Shown here: piece by piece, positions 1 through 8,341 of the stretch | Numbering within the stretch: position 1 is the first letter of the stretch | How the letters are laid out: each line of letters opens with the position of its first letter | Origin: an uncultured Gemmatimonadales bacterium | Lineage (GTDB): Bacteria > Gemmatimonadota > Gemmatimonadetes > Palauibacterales > Palauibacteraceae | Length of the DNA: 64,000 nt | Direction of reading: 5' to 3' | Assembly: GCA_947259585.1 (NCBI GenBank) | Contig: CAMYMV010000001.1 | Coordinates: 84,135 to 148,134, forward strand | Position numbers and translations under genes: made by a program | The notes under the pieces: model-generated | The model's input: only the letters and a program-made list of their open reading frames with translations | Told to the model about the DNA's origin: nothing | The model's database searches: none

Positions 1-1268
1 TCGTGCCCGATCTTGGGGAGGTCCGGATCCGCCAGGAGCTCACGGAGCGCCGCGAGGCCGGGATCGTCCGCGGTGCCCAGAGAGGGGAGGTTCGCGGGTA
101 GCTCCTCCGGCTCGTCGAGCCTCAGCACCGGGTTTCCGCTCTCGTCCCTGCCGATCGTCGAAGGGACGTGCCCGAAGGGCAGGTACCAGGCACGGCCGGG
201 GCAAGCGGCGACCGCCAGACCGACGAGGTCGGCCCGCATCGGATCGACCGCCGATCCGACGACGGCGATCGAGATTCGGCCGGCCTCCCGCGCCGCCTCC
301 ACGATCTCGGTCACCTCGTCGGGATCCTGGATCACACGGTGATCCGCTTCCGGTTCGGCTTCCGCGTCGGCCGAGGCCAGCTCGCGCGCCAGCGAGTGGA
401 ACTCCAGCGCGAGGAAGAGCTGGCGGAGGCGCTCCCGGTCGGGCGGCTTCTGCGCCAGCGGGCCGAGCTCGAGCTCGATCGGCACATCCGTCCTGATCGT
501 CACGAGGTCTCGAGACAGTCTGGCCTGATCGGCGTGCCCGAGGAGGGCGTTCCTGGCCCGCTTCGGGGTCACCTCCTCGACCCGCTCGATGATCTCGTCC
601 AGCGAGTCGAATTGGGCCAGGAGCGCGGTGGCCGTTTTCTTCCCGACGCCCGGCACCCCGGGAACGTTGTCCGAGCTGTCGCCCAGCAGAGCCAGGTAGT
701 CGGTGACCTGGCGGGGCGGGACCCCGAGGCGGTCGGCGGCGTTCTCGGGCGTCACCCACTCCTCGTCCACGGCGGCCGGTCCTCGGCGGCCGGGGTTGAG
801 GAGGTGGGTGTCGTCACCGATCAGCTGATAAAAGTCCTTGTCTCCCGAAACGATCACCGTGCGCAGGCTCTCCGCTCCGGCCTGCGCGGCGAGCGTGCCG
901 ATCACGTCATCCGCCTCCCATCCGGGGACCTCGAGAACCGGGATGTTGAACGCCTCGACGAGACTCCGGCAGCGCGGGATCGAGGCCTCGAGCTCGTCGG
1001 GCATCTTCTCTCTCGTCGCCTTGTACTCCGGGTGCACCTCGGTGCGGAAGGAGTCGCCGGCGTCGAACACGACGCCGATATACTCCGGCTCGTGGTCCTC
1101 GAGCAGCCGCATCAGGAAGCGGGCGAGGCCGTACGGCGCCGAGGTGTTCTCGCCGGAGGACGTCGTGAGCGGCCGGCTGATCATGGCATAGAAAGCCCGG
1201 TAGATCAGTGCGTAGCCGTCGATCAGGAAGAGGGTGGGGCGATCGGCTGACCGGGTCGGCTCGCTCAC
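1..1268 (-). CDS. polA: DNA polymerase I, amino-terminal part (cut by window edge)
   Basis: Replication and repair polymerase that removes RNA primers and fills gaps. Only the first 422 codons are inside the window, and the gene continues past the left edge. Residues 11-300 form the 5'-3' exonuclease (FEN-like): LFLIDGYALIYRAFYA at the start, then GWEADD, VSGDKDFYQL and the helix-hairpin-helix GDSSDNVPGVPGVGKKTA. From about residue 310 the 3'-5' exonuclease fold begins, but the place of the metal-binding DTET motif reads IAVVGSAV (about 334-341). Proofreading is therefore probably lost, as in several bacterial Pol I enzymes. The polymerase domain is outside the window. I chose GTG at 1268; no strong ribosome binding site is visible. 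The family call is secure and the start moderately so. Confidence 0.95.
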   Translation of the reverse strand, partial: MSEPTRSADRPTLFLIDGYALIYRAFYAMISRPLTTSSGENTSAPYGLARFLMRLLEDHEPEYIGVVFDAGDSFRTEVHPEYKATREKMPDELEASIPRCRSLVEAFNIPVLEVPGWEADDVIGTLAAQAGAESLRTVIVSGDKDFYQLIGDDTHLLNPGRRGPAAVDEEWVTPENAADRLGVPPRQVTDYLALLGDSSDNVPGVPGVGKKTATALLAQFDSLDEIIERVEEVTPKRARNALLGHADQARLSRDLVTIRTDVPIELELGPLAQKPPDRERLRQLFLALEFHSLARELASADAEAEPEADHRVIQDPDEVTEIVEAAREAGRISIAVVGSAVDPMRADLVGLAVAACPGRAWYLPFGHVPSTIGRDESGNPVLRLDEPEELPANLPSLGTADDPGLAALRELLADPDLPKIGH

Positions 1269-1379
1269 CTGCGGCTCGCTGCGAGGGTGGAGGGAAGAGG
1301 CGCCCGGGGATCGGCGACGGAGAGACGCCGGTACCCTGGCCGCGCGACCTTCGGACTTCGGCGGCTTCTCGAACGGCGA

Positions 1380-1412
1380 CGCCCCGGCGTGGGCCTGACC
1401 CGAGCCGGGGCG
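1380..1412 (-). terminator. Possible hairpin downstream of the cold-shock gene
   Basis: A perfect 9-bp inverted repeat (CGCCCCGGC / GCCGGGGCG) with a 15-nt loop lies about 50 nt past the csp stop codon. No T-run follows it on the minus strand, so intrinsic termination is doubtful. It could act as an RNA 3'-end stabiliser or a Rho-dependent end. Confidence 0.3.
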
Positions 1413-1458
1413 CTTACATCATCTAAACGGGCGCAGGTACGTCACCCGTCGCGTGCCG

Positions 1459-1662
1459 CTACGCGCGGGTTACGTTCAAAGCGTGGAGGCCCTTGTCGCC
1501 TTGCTCCAGTTCGAACTCCACGTCCATACCCTCGGCCAGCGTCTTGTACCCGTCCATTTGAATCGCGCTGTAATGGACGAACACATCTTCGCCGCCCTCG
1601 GGCAGCTCAATGAAGCCGTACCCCTTGGCGTCATTGAACCACTTCACCTTACCTGTTGCCAT
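1459..1662 (-). CDS. Cold-shock domain protein (CspA family)
   Basis: A 67-residue single-domain OB-fold RNA chaperone that binds single-stranded RNA or DNA and melts secondary structure. The sequence opens [19 protein letters not shown] and carries RNP-1-like KGYGFIE and RNP-2-like VFVHYSAI, in the normal positions for CspA/CspD-size proteins. An AGGAGGA Shine-Dalgarno sequence lies about 9 nt before the ATG. The gene is monocistronic: its own promoter overlaps the end of the transglycosylase gene, and an inverted repeat lies downstream. Whether it is cold-induced or constitutive cannot be told from sequence, and many genomes carry several paralogues. Confidence 0.97.
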   Translation of the reverse strand: MATGKVKWFNDAKGYGFIELPEGGEDVFVHYSAIQMDGYKTLAEGMDVEFELEQGDKGLHALNVTRA

Positions 1663-1724
1663 CTGACCGGGTCCTCCTGCTGTGCGGTGGGAGACTTCCG
1701 GGGCCGCTGCGCCCTTCGGCGCCT

Positions 1725-1753
1725 ATGCTACCGCCCCGGTTCGAGCCCGTCAA
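1725..1753 (-). promoter_or_regulatory. Predicted sigma-70-type promoter of the cold-shock gene
   Basis: On the minus strand, TTGACG (-35, 1748-1753) and TAGCAT (-10, 1725-1730) are separated by exactly 17 bp. The predicted transcript starts near 1718 and gives a leader of about 56 nt before csp. The element overlaps the 3' end of the slt gene. Confidence 0.6.
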
Positions 1754-4094
1754 CATGTGGTCCGTCGAGACCATACAGACGGGTGTAGACGAGTGTGTTT
1801 GCCGTCACCTCCCTGGCGTAGATACGTGTCTCTCGGAAGGGAATCCGCTCTACGAAGAGCTCCGGATCCACCTCCCGCTCCGGGAAATCGCGCCATCTCA
1901 GATAGCGATGCGGCCCTGCGTTGTACGAGATGAGGGCCGCCGCCAGATATCCATCGAATCGGCCGAGCATGCGCGCCAGGTAGGTGGTGCCCAGCCGCAG
2001 GTTGGCCTCCGGCACCTCGAGCTGTGCCAGGATGAAATCGTCGAGACCGGCCTCCCGCGACATCTCGTGCGCGGTCCGCGGGAGGAGCTGCATCAGGCCG
2101 ACGGCGCCCGCCGAGGAGACGACGTCCGCCTCGAACAGGGACTCGCGCCGGATCAGTCCGGCCACCAGCGCCACGTCCAGTCCGCGCTGGCGGGACAGCT
2201 CTTCGATCGCCGCCCGGTAGGGGAGTGGATAGACCGCCCGCAACGCCGACTCGCTCCAGACTCGCCCCTCGCTGCCGTGAGCGGCGAGCCCGAGACGGAT
2301 GCCACGCCGAGTCCATCCCCGCTCGTTGAGCGCCAGGGCGAGCGGCAGTCGCTGAGCCCCCGTCAGCCGGCTCTCTCGCAGGCCCGAATCCAGCTCTCGC
2401 TCCGCGCGGTCGATCCAGCCCAGGCCGCGGAGCAGCTCCATGCGCTCGAGCAGACGCCGCCATTCCGGGGCGAGCTCGTCGAGAAGAGGCCCGTCTCTCC
2501 GCACGGCCGCGTCGTACGGATCCACGTCGATCCGGCGGCCGGCGAGCTGACCGTAGTAGCTGAGCGGATCACGGTCGACGGCCTCACGGTAAAGTGGCCG
2601 CGCGGCACCGCTGTCCCCGTTCGCTTCCAGCGAGCGCGCGCTCCAGTACACCATCGCATGGTACCAGCCACCCCGGGGGTAGCGGCGGCGGTAAAGCTCG
2701 AAGCGCGCGCGTGCCTCCTCGTAATCGCCCTCGAGAAACGCGAGCATGCCCAGGCGAATGAGAGAGCGGCCCGCCCAGCTCGATCGGGTGAAGCGCGAGA
2801 TGGCTCTCTCGTAGATGGCGCGGGCATCGTCGACCTTCCCATCGTCCTGCAGATGGTCGGCAAGGAGGTAGGCGGCGAAGGCCGACTCGTTTCCCAGTCC
2901 GGCTTCGAGCGACCGACGGAAGGCATCCTCTGCCGGCTCCCGGGCACCCATCCTCGAAAAGGCACGTCCGGCCAACAGCCACAGGGATCCCAGGTCCACG
3001 CCGGAGGTCCCGGTCGGCACCCCCTCCATCCAGGGAGCCAGCGTCCACACGACGCCCTGGTTGTCGCGAGCCGCGAACTGGGCCTCGGCGAGCTCCATCC
3101 GGATCTCGGCGGATTCCGCCGGAGAGGCCTCTTCCAGGGCGGCGCGCAGGTGTGTGACGGCGAGCTGCGGCCTGCCCGCGGCCAACTCGGCCTTCGCCAC
3201 GGCGCGGCGCGTCTCCCCCCCTGGAGACAGTGCGAGGAGAAGCTCGCCCGCCTTCGGGCCGCCTCCGGGGCCGATCGCGCTCTCGAGCGTCCGGATCGCG
3301 GCGGCGCTGTCGCCCGACTCGAGGAGCGCCGGGACGATCCAGCGCGTCGAGAGCGGGGCTCTTGCCCGACGGGGGAGTTGTCCGGCCAGCCTCAGCCCTT
3401 CCGCTTCATCGCCGGAGCGAAAGGCCGCGAGCGTCAGCTCCATCCGCACCGAGTCCTCGGGCAGCGCGCGATCGCGCTCGAGGTCGGCTGCCAGGCTCCG
3501 GGCTCGATCCAGGTCTCCCGCGCGCGCGAGCTCCTGCAGCGCCGAGAGACGGAACCAGCGGGCAAGCTCGGGCCGCTCGTTCGCGGCGGCCTCGTATTGC
3601 AGGGCGGCCGCGGCGTGCTCCTCGAGTCGGGAAAGCAGGGAGGCGTATTCGGCGCGGAAGTCGACCGGGACTCCGCTCTCCGCTGCGTCCTCGGAGTCCG
3701 AGAGGAGCCCCAGATACCTCCGATAGGAGGCGAGGGCCGCATTCAGGCTGTCGAGGCCGGCGAACGCTCGACCGACCTCCAGAAGCCCGAGTCCGGCGTC
3801 CATCTCTCCGAGCCAGGGTTGGCCGAGAAGCAGCCGAAGGACCGCGGACCAGGCTCGCCCATCGGCGTACGCCCGCGCGGCCAGCAGCACTGTCTTCGGG
3901 TCCGCCGCCCCATCCCGCGACTGCGATAGGTGTCTCGAGAGAAGATCGCCGGCCGTCAGGGGAAGCGAGGCACCTTGGAGACGCCTCGCCATCTCCACGA
4001 CGTCGATGGAGTCGGCTCCGGGGTCTGGGTACGGCGGTGAGCCGTCGGCTCCGGGCGAAGCCTGTAAGAGTACCGCGAACAGCAGAAACTTCAT
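1728..4094 (-). CDS. Soluble lytic murein transglycosylase with TPR-like repeats (GH23)
   Basis: Periplasmic enzyme that cleaves the glycan strands of peptidoglycan, leaving 1,6-anhydro-MurNAc ends. The 788-residue protein has a short hydrophobic leader (MKFLLFAVLLQAS). A long alpha-helical region of tetratricopeptide-like repeats follows (about 30-600), resembling the superhelical ring of Slt70. The carboxy-terminal SLT domain carries the catalytic glutamate in IRRESLFEAD (Glu about 651), then GAVGLMQLLPRTA, LGTTYLARML and the ALISYNAGP motif. It is somewhat longer than E. coli Slt70. It is probably transcribed alone: the terminator of the TonB receptor lies upstream and the csp promoter overlaps its 3' end. 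The role in recycling versus division is not resolvable here. Confidence 0.93.
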   Translation of the reverse strand: MKFLLFAVLLQASPGADGSPPYPDPGADSIDVVEMARRLQGASLPLTAGDLLSRHLSQSRDGAADPKTVLLAARAYADGRAWSAVLRLLLGQPWLGEMDAGLGLLEVGRAFAGLDSLNAALASYRRYLGLLSDSEDAAESGVPVDFRAEYASLLSRLEEHAAAALQYEAAANERPELARWFRLSALQELARAGDLDRARSLAADLERDRALPEDSVRMELTLAAFRSGDEAEGLRLAGQLPRRARAPLSTRWIVPALLESGDSAAAIRTLESAIGPGGGPKAGELLLALSPGGETRRAVAKAELAAGRPQLAVTHLRAALEEASPAESAEIRMELAEAQFAARDNQGVVWTLAPWMEGVPTGTSGVDLGSLWLLAGRAFSRMGAREPAEDAFRRSLEAGLGNESAFAAYLLADHLQDDGKVDDARAIYERAISRFTRSSWAGRSLIRLGMLAFLEGDYEEARARFELYRRRYPRGGWYHAMVYWSARSLEANGDSGAARPLYREAVDRDPLSYYGQLAGRRIDVDPYDAAVRRDGPLLDELAPEWRRLLERMELLRGLGWIDRAERELDSGLRESRLTGAQRLPLALALNERGWTRRGIRLGLAAHGSEGRVWSESALRAVYPLPYRAAIEELSRQRGLDVALVAGLIRRESLFEADVVSSAGAVGLMQLLPRTAHEMSREAGLDDFILAQLEVPEANLRLGTTYLARMLGRFDGYLAAALISYNAGPHRYLRWRDFPEREVDPELFVERIPFRETRIYAREVTANTLVYTRLYGLDGPHVDGLEPGR

Positions 4095-4200
4095 GCCAGC
4101 CTGCGCCCTCCGTCCACGTAAGTCAGCCTGCGGAGAAGTCCTGCTCCGCCAGGCGACCCGCGGCGGGACGGCGCGGGCTTGGGCTACAACTCTCCTAGCC

Positions 4201-4239
4201 TACAAAACAATCGGCGGCCGGTCAAAAAACCGGCCGCCG
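4201..4239 (-). terminator. Rho-independent terminator of the TonB-receptor gene
   Basis: On the minus strand an 11-bp perfect GC-rich stem (4212-4222 with 4229-4239, six-base loop) is followed directly by a T-rich tail, TTGTTTTGTA. It sits about 30 nt past the receptor stop codon. Confidence 0.85.
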
Positions 4240-4271
4240 GCTGGTGGCTCACGTCACTCGTGGCTTCGAGC

Positions 4272-7145
4272 CTACGGAGTGTCGTAGGTGATCCTCCCGA
4301 GGATGACCCGGCCGAGAGACGGCGTGCCCGGGAATGACTTGTAGCTCTTGTCGAGCAGGTTCGTAACGTCCACCTGCACCGACATGCCGCGCACCGTCGG
4401 GATGCTGTAACCAAACGACGCGTCCATCGTGGTGTAGCTGTCGACCGGCCCGACATAGGCGCCCGAGTTCGCGAAGAAGCTGTCGATGTAGCGGACGCCG
4501 AGGTTGCCGAAGAAGCCCGTGCCCCAGCCCCGGTAGCCCACCGACGCGGAGGTCTTGAACTTCGGGGCGTTGAGCGACACGCAGGTGGGGAAGATCGGGT
4601 TGTCGTCGCACAGCGCGTCGCCACCCACCCCCGAGTTGAACATGTCCTTGTTGACCCAGTTCATCCTCATGCCAAAGAACCATTGGGGCGAGAACTGCCA
4701 CTCGGCGGAGAAGTCGAGTCCAACGACGTCGAAGTCGCCGAAGTTCTGGTAGGTGAAGAGGAGCGAGTTCTGCTCGACCGTCACCTGCTCGGGCGTGAGC
4801 ACGCCGAGGGGAATGGTACCGAGCGTTTGGCCTATCCCCGCGGCCTGCTCCGGGGGGACGCCGAAGCCGACCAGGTAGGCGGCGATATCGGCCCCGTCGA
4901 GAGCCACGTTCGGCGTGACGATCCCGAGCGGGCCGATGAAATCCTGGATCCGTGACCAATAGAAGGCGAAGTCGAACAGGAACTGCTCCTCGACCAGCCC
5001 CTTGTAGCCGAACTCGATCGTGTTCGTGATCTGGTTGTCGATCGCGGGGATGTCATCGACCCCGTCCACGCCGCGCGGATCGGGCTCGAATTCCAGGGAC
5101 TGCTGATTGAACAGGGCGGTGACGATCCCCACCTGGTCCTCGGTCGGGACCGGCAGGCTCCCCAGAAGGGCGCCCAACGCGGGATCCAGGGCTCCCGCCG
5201 TGGCCACCGCCAGCGCCCAGAGGTTCGGCGTCGTGGTCGGGATGAAGGCCGTGTTGGAACTCCCGATCAGCGGCGCGAAAGGCGACTTGAAGTCGGCCCT
5301 GCCGTCCGTCCGGCTGAACGTGAACCCCTCGTCCGTCGTTCCCTGCGTGTTGAGCGGATAGGCGAACGGCGTACCCGGGACCGGCAGCACTCGAGCAAGC
5401 AGATCGAGGAACAGGTTGTTGGTGGTCGGCGACGAGAAGGCGCGGTTGTACGTGACCCTCAGGTTCTGTTCCGGCGTCGGCTTGAACATGAAAGCCGCGC
5501 GGGGCGACCACACCACGGGCTTCACGACGGAGTTGTAGTCGGCTCGCAGCGCCAGGACGAGATCGAACTTCTGGCTGAGGGCCGTCTGCGATTGTACGAA
5601 CCCTCCCACCTCGGTGATGTTGTCGTCGTCCTCGTTCACTCCGGTGATCGTGCCCTCGGTTCTCGGAGTCGTCTGGAGGAAATCCACGCCGTAGGTGAAG
5701 GTCTGTCTGGAGCCGAGAAAGCTGGTGTTCTGGAGCTGGGTGGCGAAGACGTTCGACTTGTCGACGATCGACTCGCCCGACCTCAGGAGATAGGTGTCGC
5801 CCGCGTTGCTGACGTTGTAGTAGACGTTGGCGAAGAACTCCTTCCAGTTCAGGCGCGTTTGGAAGTAGTTGTAGTTCCAGTTGTCCACCTGGCCGGCTCC
5901 GATCCCGGTCAGGTCGATGCTCGTGCCCGACGTCGTGTGCCCGTAGGAGAAGATCACGCTCGTCTCGTCGCTCGGCCTCCAATCCGCCCTCACGTCGACG
6001 CTCCAGTTGTTCAGCGTCGAATCCCGGGCTCCGACGCGAGAGAGGTCTTCGTCGGTGACGGTGGGCGGGAAAAGCAGGCAGGCTTGGCTGCTCGGATCGG
6101 CGAGACACGCCTGGGCGGCTTGCTGCAGCGCGAACTCGTCGGGATCGACGAAGATGAAGTCCGTGCCTCCGAGGTACTGCCCCGAGACCTTGATCCCGAA
6201 CTTGTCGCTCGTCTTGAAGGCGACGCGGCCCTGCGTCTGGAATAGACCCTTCGAGTTGTCGGGAACGGCGACCGGGCCGACCCCTGACTCCTGCTGGTTC
6301 CTGGCGCCGCCAGCGACGGAGATCACCAAGCCCGGATCGTCGATCGGCGACGTCGTGATCTGGTGGACCACGCCGTTGGCCGTGTTCGGGCCATAGACCG
6401 CGGACCCCGGACCGAGCACGACCTCGATCCGCCCGATATCGGTCGGCACGGTCGGGTTGAGGTGCGAGATGTTCGCCCTGAGAGATGGCACGCGCGCGAT
6501 GCGGTAGTCCGTCAGGTACATGACGGCGCCCGAGAAGATGTTGTTGAATCCCCTCGTCACGAAGTAGTTGCCCTGAACGCCCGTGGTGATGACGTCGACC
6601 CCGCTCACATTGTCGATGAAGTCGGTGGTGCTGAGCGACGTCTTGGACTTGATCTGGATCTCGTCCACGACGTGGATCGATGCCGGCGCCTCGAGCAGCT
6701 TCTCCTCCACGCCTCTCTGGACGGTCGCCGTGATCGGGTTCATGCTGAAGAGCTGTTCCGACAGGTCGATCGTGAGGCTGGTGACCTGACCCTCCGTCAC
6801 CACCACGCCCGGCTCGGTGTGCGTGCGCCAGCCGGCGCTGTTGAAGCGGACCGTATAGGTCCCGGCCGGCACATCCGTGATCCTGAACGTGCCGTTCTGC
6901 CCGGAGAGGCCGCCCGCGATCATCGTGCCGGCCGCATCGATCACGGTGATCTCCACGGCGGACAGGGTCGCGCCCGTGTCGGAGTCTCTGACCGTCCCCC
7001 GGATGGCCCCACCCTGGGCCAGGGCCGTCGTCGGGATCAGCGGGATGAGGAGGAGCGTGAGCAGAGTGAGAAGCCTGAAAAGGAGCCGGCGGTGAAGAAT
7101 GGTCCGGCGACGAAAACGACCGTTACGAACACCCTCAGTGTCCAT
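4272..7145 (-). CDS. TonB-dependent outer-membrane receptor with amino-terminal carboxypeptidase-regulatory-like domain
   Basis: Outer-membrane gated beta-barrel for active uptake of a bulky substrate such as a siderophore, cobalamin, glycan or peptide; the substrate cannot be read from sequence. The ATG at 7145 places a signal peptide (hydrophobic LLTLLTLLLIPLIP, cleavage near ALAQ) at the amino terminus. An upstream in-frame start would add 22 unlikely residues. Next comes an Ig-like carboxypeptidase-regulatory domain (GTVRDSDTGATLSAVEI, PAGTYTVRF), then the plug (DNVSGVDVITTG, IGRIEVVLGPGSAVYGPN), then a barrel of about 700 residues ending in a TonB-receptor-like terminal strand (RVILGRITYDTP). 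The gene is monocistronic with a strong terminator. ExbB lies just upstream on the same strand, which supports TonB-driven transport. No plug or barrel defect was noticed. Confidence 0.93.
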   Translation of the reverse strand: MDTEGVRNGRFRRRTILHRRLLFRLLTLLTLLLIPLIPTTALAQGGAIRGTVRDSDTGATLSAVEITVIDAAGTMIAGGLSGQNGTFRITDVPAGTYTVRFNSAGWRTHTEPGVVVTEGQVTSLTIDLSEQLFSMNPITATVQRGVEEKLLEAPASIHVVDEIQIKSKTSLSTTDFIDNVSGVDVITTGVQGNYFVTRGFNNIFSGAVMYLTDYRIARVPSLRANISHLNPTVPTDIGRIEVVLGPGSAVYGPNTANGVVHQITTSPIDDPGLVISVAGGARNQQESGVGPVAVPDNSKGLFQTQGRVAFKTSDKFGIKVSGQYLGGTDFIFVDPDEFALQQAAQACLADPSSQACLLFPPTVTDEDLSRVGARDSTLNNWSVDVRADWRPSDETSVIFSYGHTTSGTSIDLTGIGAGQVDNWNYNYFQTRLNWKEFFANVYYNVSNAGDTYLLRSGESIVDKSNVFATQLQNTSFLGSRQTFTYGVDFLQTTPRTEGTITGVNEDDDNITEVGGFVQSQTALSQKFDLVLALRADYNSVVKPVVWSPRAAFMFKPTPEQNLRVTYNRAFSSPTTNNLFLDLLARVLPVPGTPFAYPLNTQGTTDEGFTFSRTDGRADFKSPFAPLIGSSNTAFIPTTTPNLWALAVATAGALDPALGALLGSLPVPTEDQVGIVTALFNQQSLEFEPDPRGVDGVDDIPAIDNQITNTIEFGYKGLVEEQFLFDFAFYWSRIQDFIGPLGIVTPNVALDGADIAAYLVGFGVPPEQAAGIGQTLGTIPLGVLTPEQVTVEQNSLLFTYQNFGDFDVVGLDFSAEWQFSPQWFFGMRMNWVNKDMFNSGVGGDALCDDNPIFPTCVSLNAPKFKTSASVGYRGWGTGFFGNLGVRYIDSFFANSGAYVGPVDSYTTMDASFGYSIPTVRGMSVQVDVTNLLDKSYKSFPGTPSLGRVILGRITYDTP

Positions 7146-7256
7146 CGCGCGCCTCGCTCGTGGGGGTGATGCAGCTGGTGGCCGTCGGGAATCCGCGGGG
7201 CGGCACCGCAAGGCGCCTTGATCGGACGGCTTGGGGACCGGCGACGCGGACCGGTA

Positions 7257-7286
7257 AACCTAAGAAGAAGTAGAGGATTTGGGCAA
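7257..7286 (-). promoter_or_regulatory. Possible promoter of the TonB-receptor gene
   Basis: TTGCCC (7281-7286) and TAGGTT (7257-7262) are separated by 18 bp on the minus strand, about 110 nt upstream of the ATG and downstream of the exbB terminator. The same TAGGTT -10 occurs in the predicted dnaA promoter. The match to consensus is only moderate. Confidence 0.4.
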
Positions 7287-7360
7287 CGATCACCCCCGCA
7301 GGCCGAAACTCGGCCCCACTCGGGGCCAGAAGACTCGGGCCGGCTCGGGCCCGGAGGGGG

Positions 7361-7390
7361 AAAGAAAAAGCCCGGCGTCTCGGCCGGGCT
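7361..7390 (-). terminator. Rho-independent terminator of exbB
   Basis: On the minus strand an 8-bp stem (AGCCCGGC / GCCGGGCT, six-base loop) is followed by TTTTCTTT. It lies about 50 nt past the exbB stop and separates exbB from the TonB-receptor gene. Confidence 0.85.
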
Positions 7391-7440
7391 CTTTCTAGGA
7401 AACCGCATCTCCCTCCCGCCTCGCGGCGGCGGGCCAGGCC

Positions 7441-8142
7441 TCAGGCAGTCGCCTTGGCCATCTCCTGCTCGTGGAGCGCGTCGATCATCTTCTGGGCGCT
7501 CTCCTCCATGTCGATCACCAACCTGTCAACCCGCGTCACGAAGTAGTTGTGCGCGACGTTGATCGGAATCGCGATCGCCAGGCCGGTGGCCGTCGTAATG
7601 AGGGCGACCTTAATGCCGCCGGCCACGAGCGTGGCTTCCACCTCGCCCGCGATCTCGATCGCCTGGAAAGCCTGGATCATCCCGATCACGGTCCCCAGGA
7701 AACCGAGGAGCGGCGCCACGTTCGCCAGCGTCGCCAGCCACACGAGGCCCTTCTCGAGCTCGGCGATCTGGATCGCACCCGCGTTCTCGATCGCCTGGAT
7801 GACGCGCTCGGTACCCTCCTCGTGCCGCCGCAAGCCCGCCTCGAGGATGGCGGCCGCGGGGGCCTTGGAGTCTTCGCACTGCGCGAGGGCCTCGCGGAGC
7901 CGCCCGTGGGCGATCAGCTCGTCGACGTCAGACAGAAGGCCGCGAGTCCGGGCCGACTTCACCTGGAGGTCGAAGAACTTCCAGACGATGACCAGCGCGC
8001 CCACCGCCATACAGAACCCGAGCGGCCACATCATGAAACCGCCCGCATTCCAGATCTCGCCGATGTTGAGCTCCTGCCCTTCCCCCAGTCGGGGCGAGGC
8101 TTCCTGTACCAGCCATAAGGCTGTCGCGATAAAGCTGTTCAA
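7441..8142 (-). CDS. exbB: MotA/TolQ/ExbB-family proton-channel protein
   Basis: Inner-membrane stator subunit that uses the proton gradient to power TonB (as ExbB) or Tol-Pal (as TolQ). The 233-residue protein has a first membrane segment at about 35-55 (MMWPLGFCMAVGALVIVW), a cytoplasmic loop rich in Ala and Glu, and two long membrane helices at about 135-160 and 170-200 (LATLANVAPLLGFLGTVIGM, then IKVALITTATGLAIAIPINV). GLLGTV-like and TTATGLAIAIP motifs mark the family. The start is TTG, supported by GGAGG five bases upstream. No exbD/tolR or tonB follows; a terminator does. Partner subunits must be encoded elsewhere. The nearby TonB receptor favours ExbB over TolQ, but this is not proven. 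Confidence 0.9.
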   Translation of the reverse strand: MNSFIATALWLVQEASPRLGEGQELNIGEIWNAGGFMMWPLGFCMAVGALVIVWKFFDLQVKSARTRGLLSDVDELIAHGRLREALAQCEDSKAPAAAILEAGLRRHEEGTERVIQAIENAGAIQIAELEKGLVWLATLANVAPLLGFLGTVIGMIQAFQAIEIAGEVEATLVAGGIKVALITTATGLAIAIPINVAHNYFVTRVDRLVIDMEESAQKMIDALHEQEMAKATA

Positions 8143-8213
8143 AATAACCTCCAGCCGCCTTGACTACGGCGCGTCATGCAGAGCCGAACGACCCGTCCAA
8201 AGACAGGCGGCGC

Positions 8214-8243
8214 AAGCTAAGAGAGGCTCGCGGAGGCTGTCAA
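8214..8243 (-). promoter_or_regulatory. Predicted promoter of exbB
   Basis: On the minus strand a perfect TTGACA (8238-8243) and TAGCTT (8214-8219, fitting TAnnnT) are separated by 18 bp, about 70 nt upstream of the TTG start. The rest of the 8143-8341 gap shows no gene. Confidence 0.5.
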
Positions 8244-8341
8244 GTCGCGCCGAAGCGGCCCGGAGCCGGCGCGCGGCAGCCGGTTCGGCGGCGCTCCTCC
8301 CGGCGAAGCGGGCCCACGCAGCGCCTCCCGGCGGCAGCCCG

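Noticed and set aside
168..1250. Long plus-strand open frames over polA, slt, oppDF and the TonB receptor
   Set aside because: They are antisense shadows caused by high GC; the minus-strand frames carry full family motifs.
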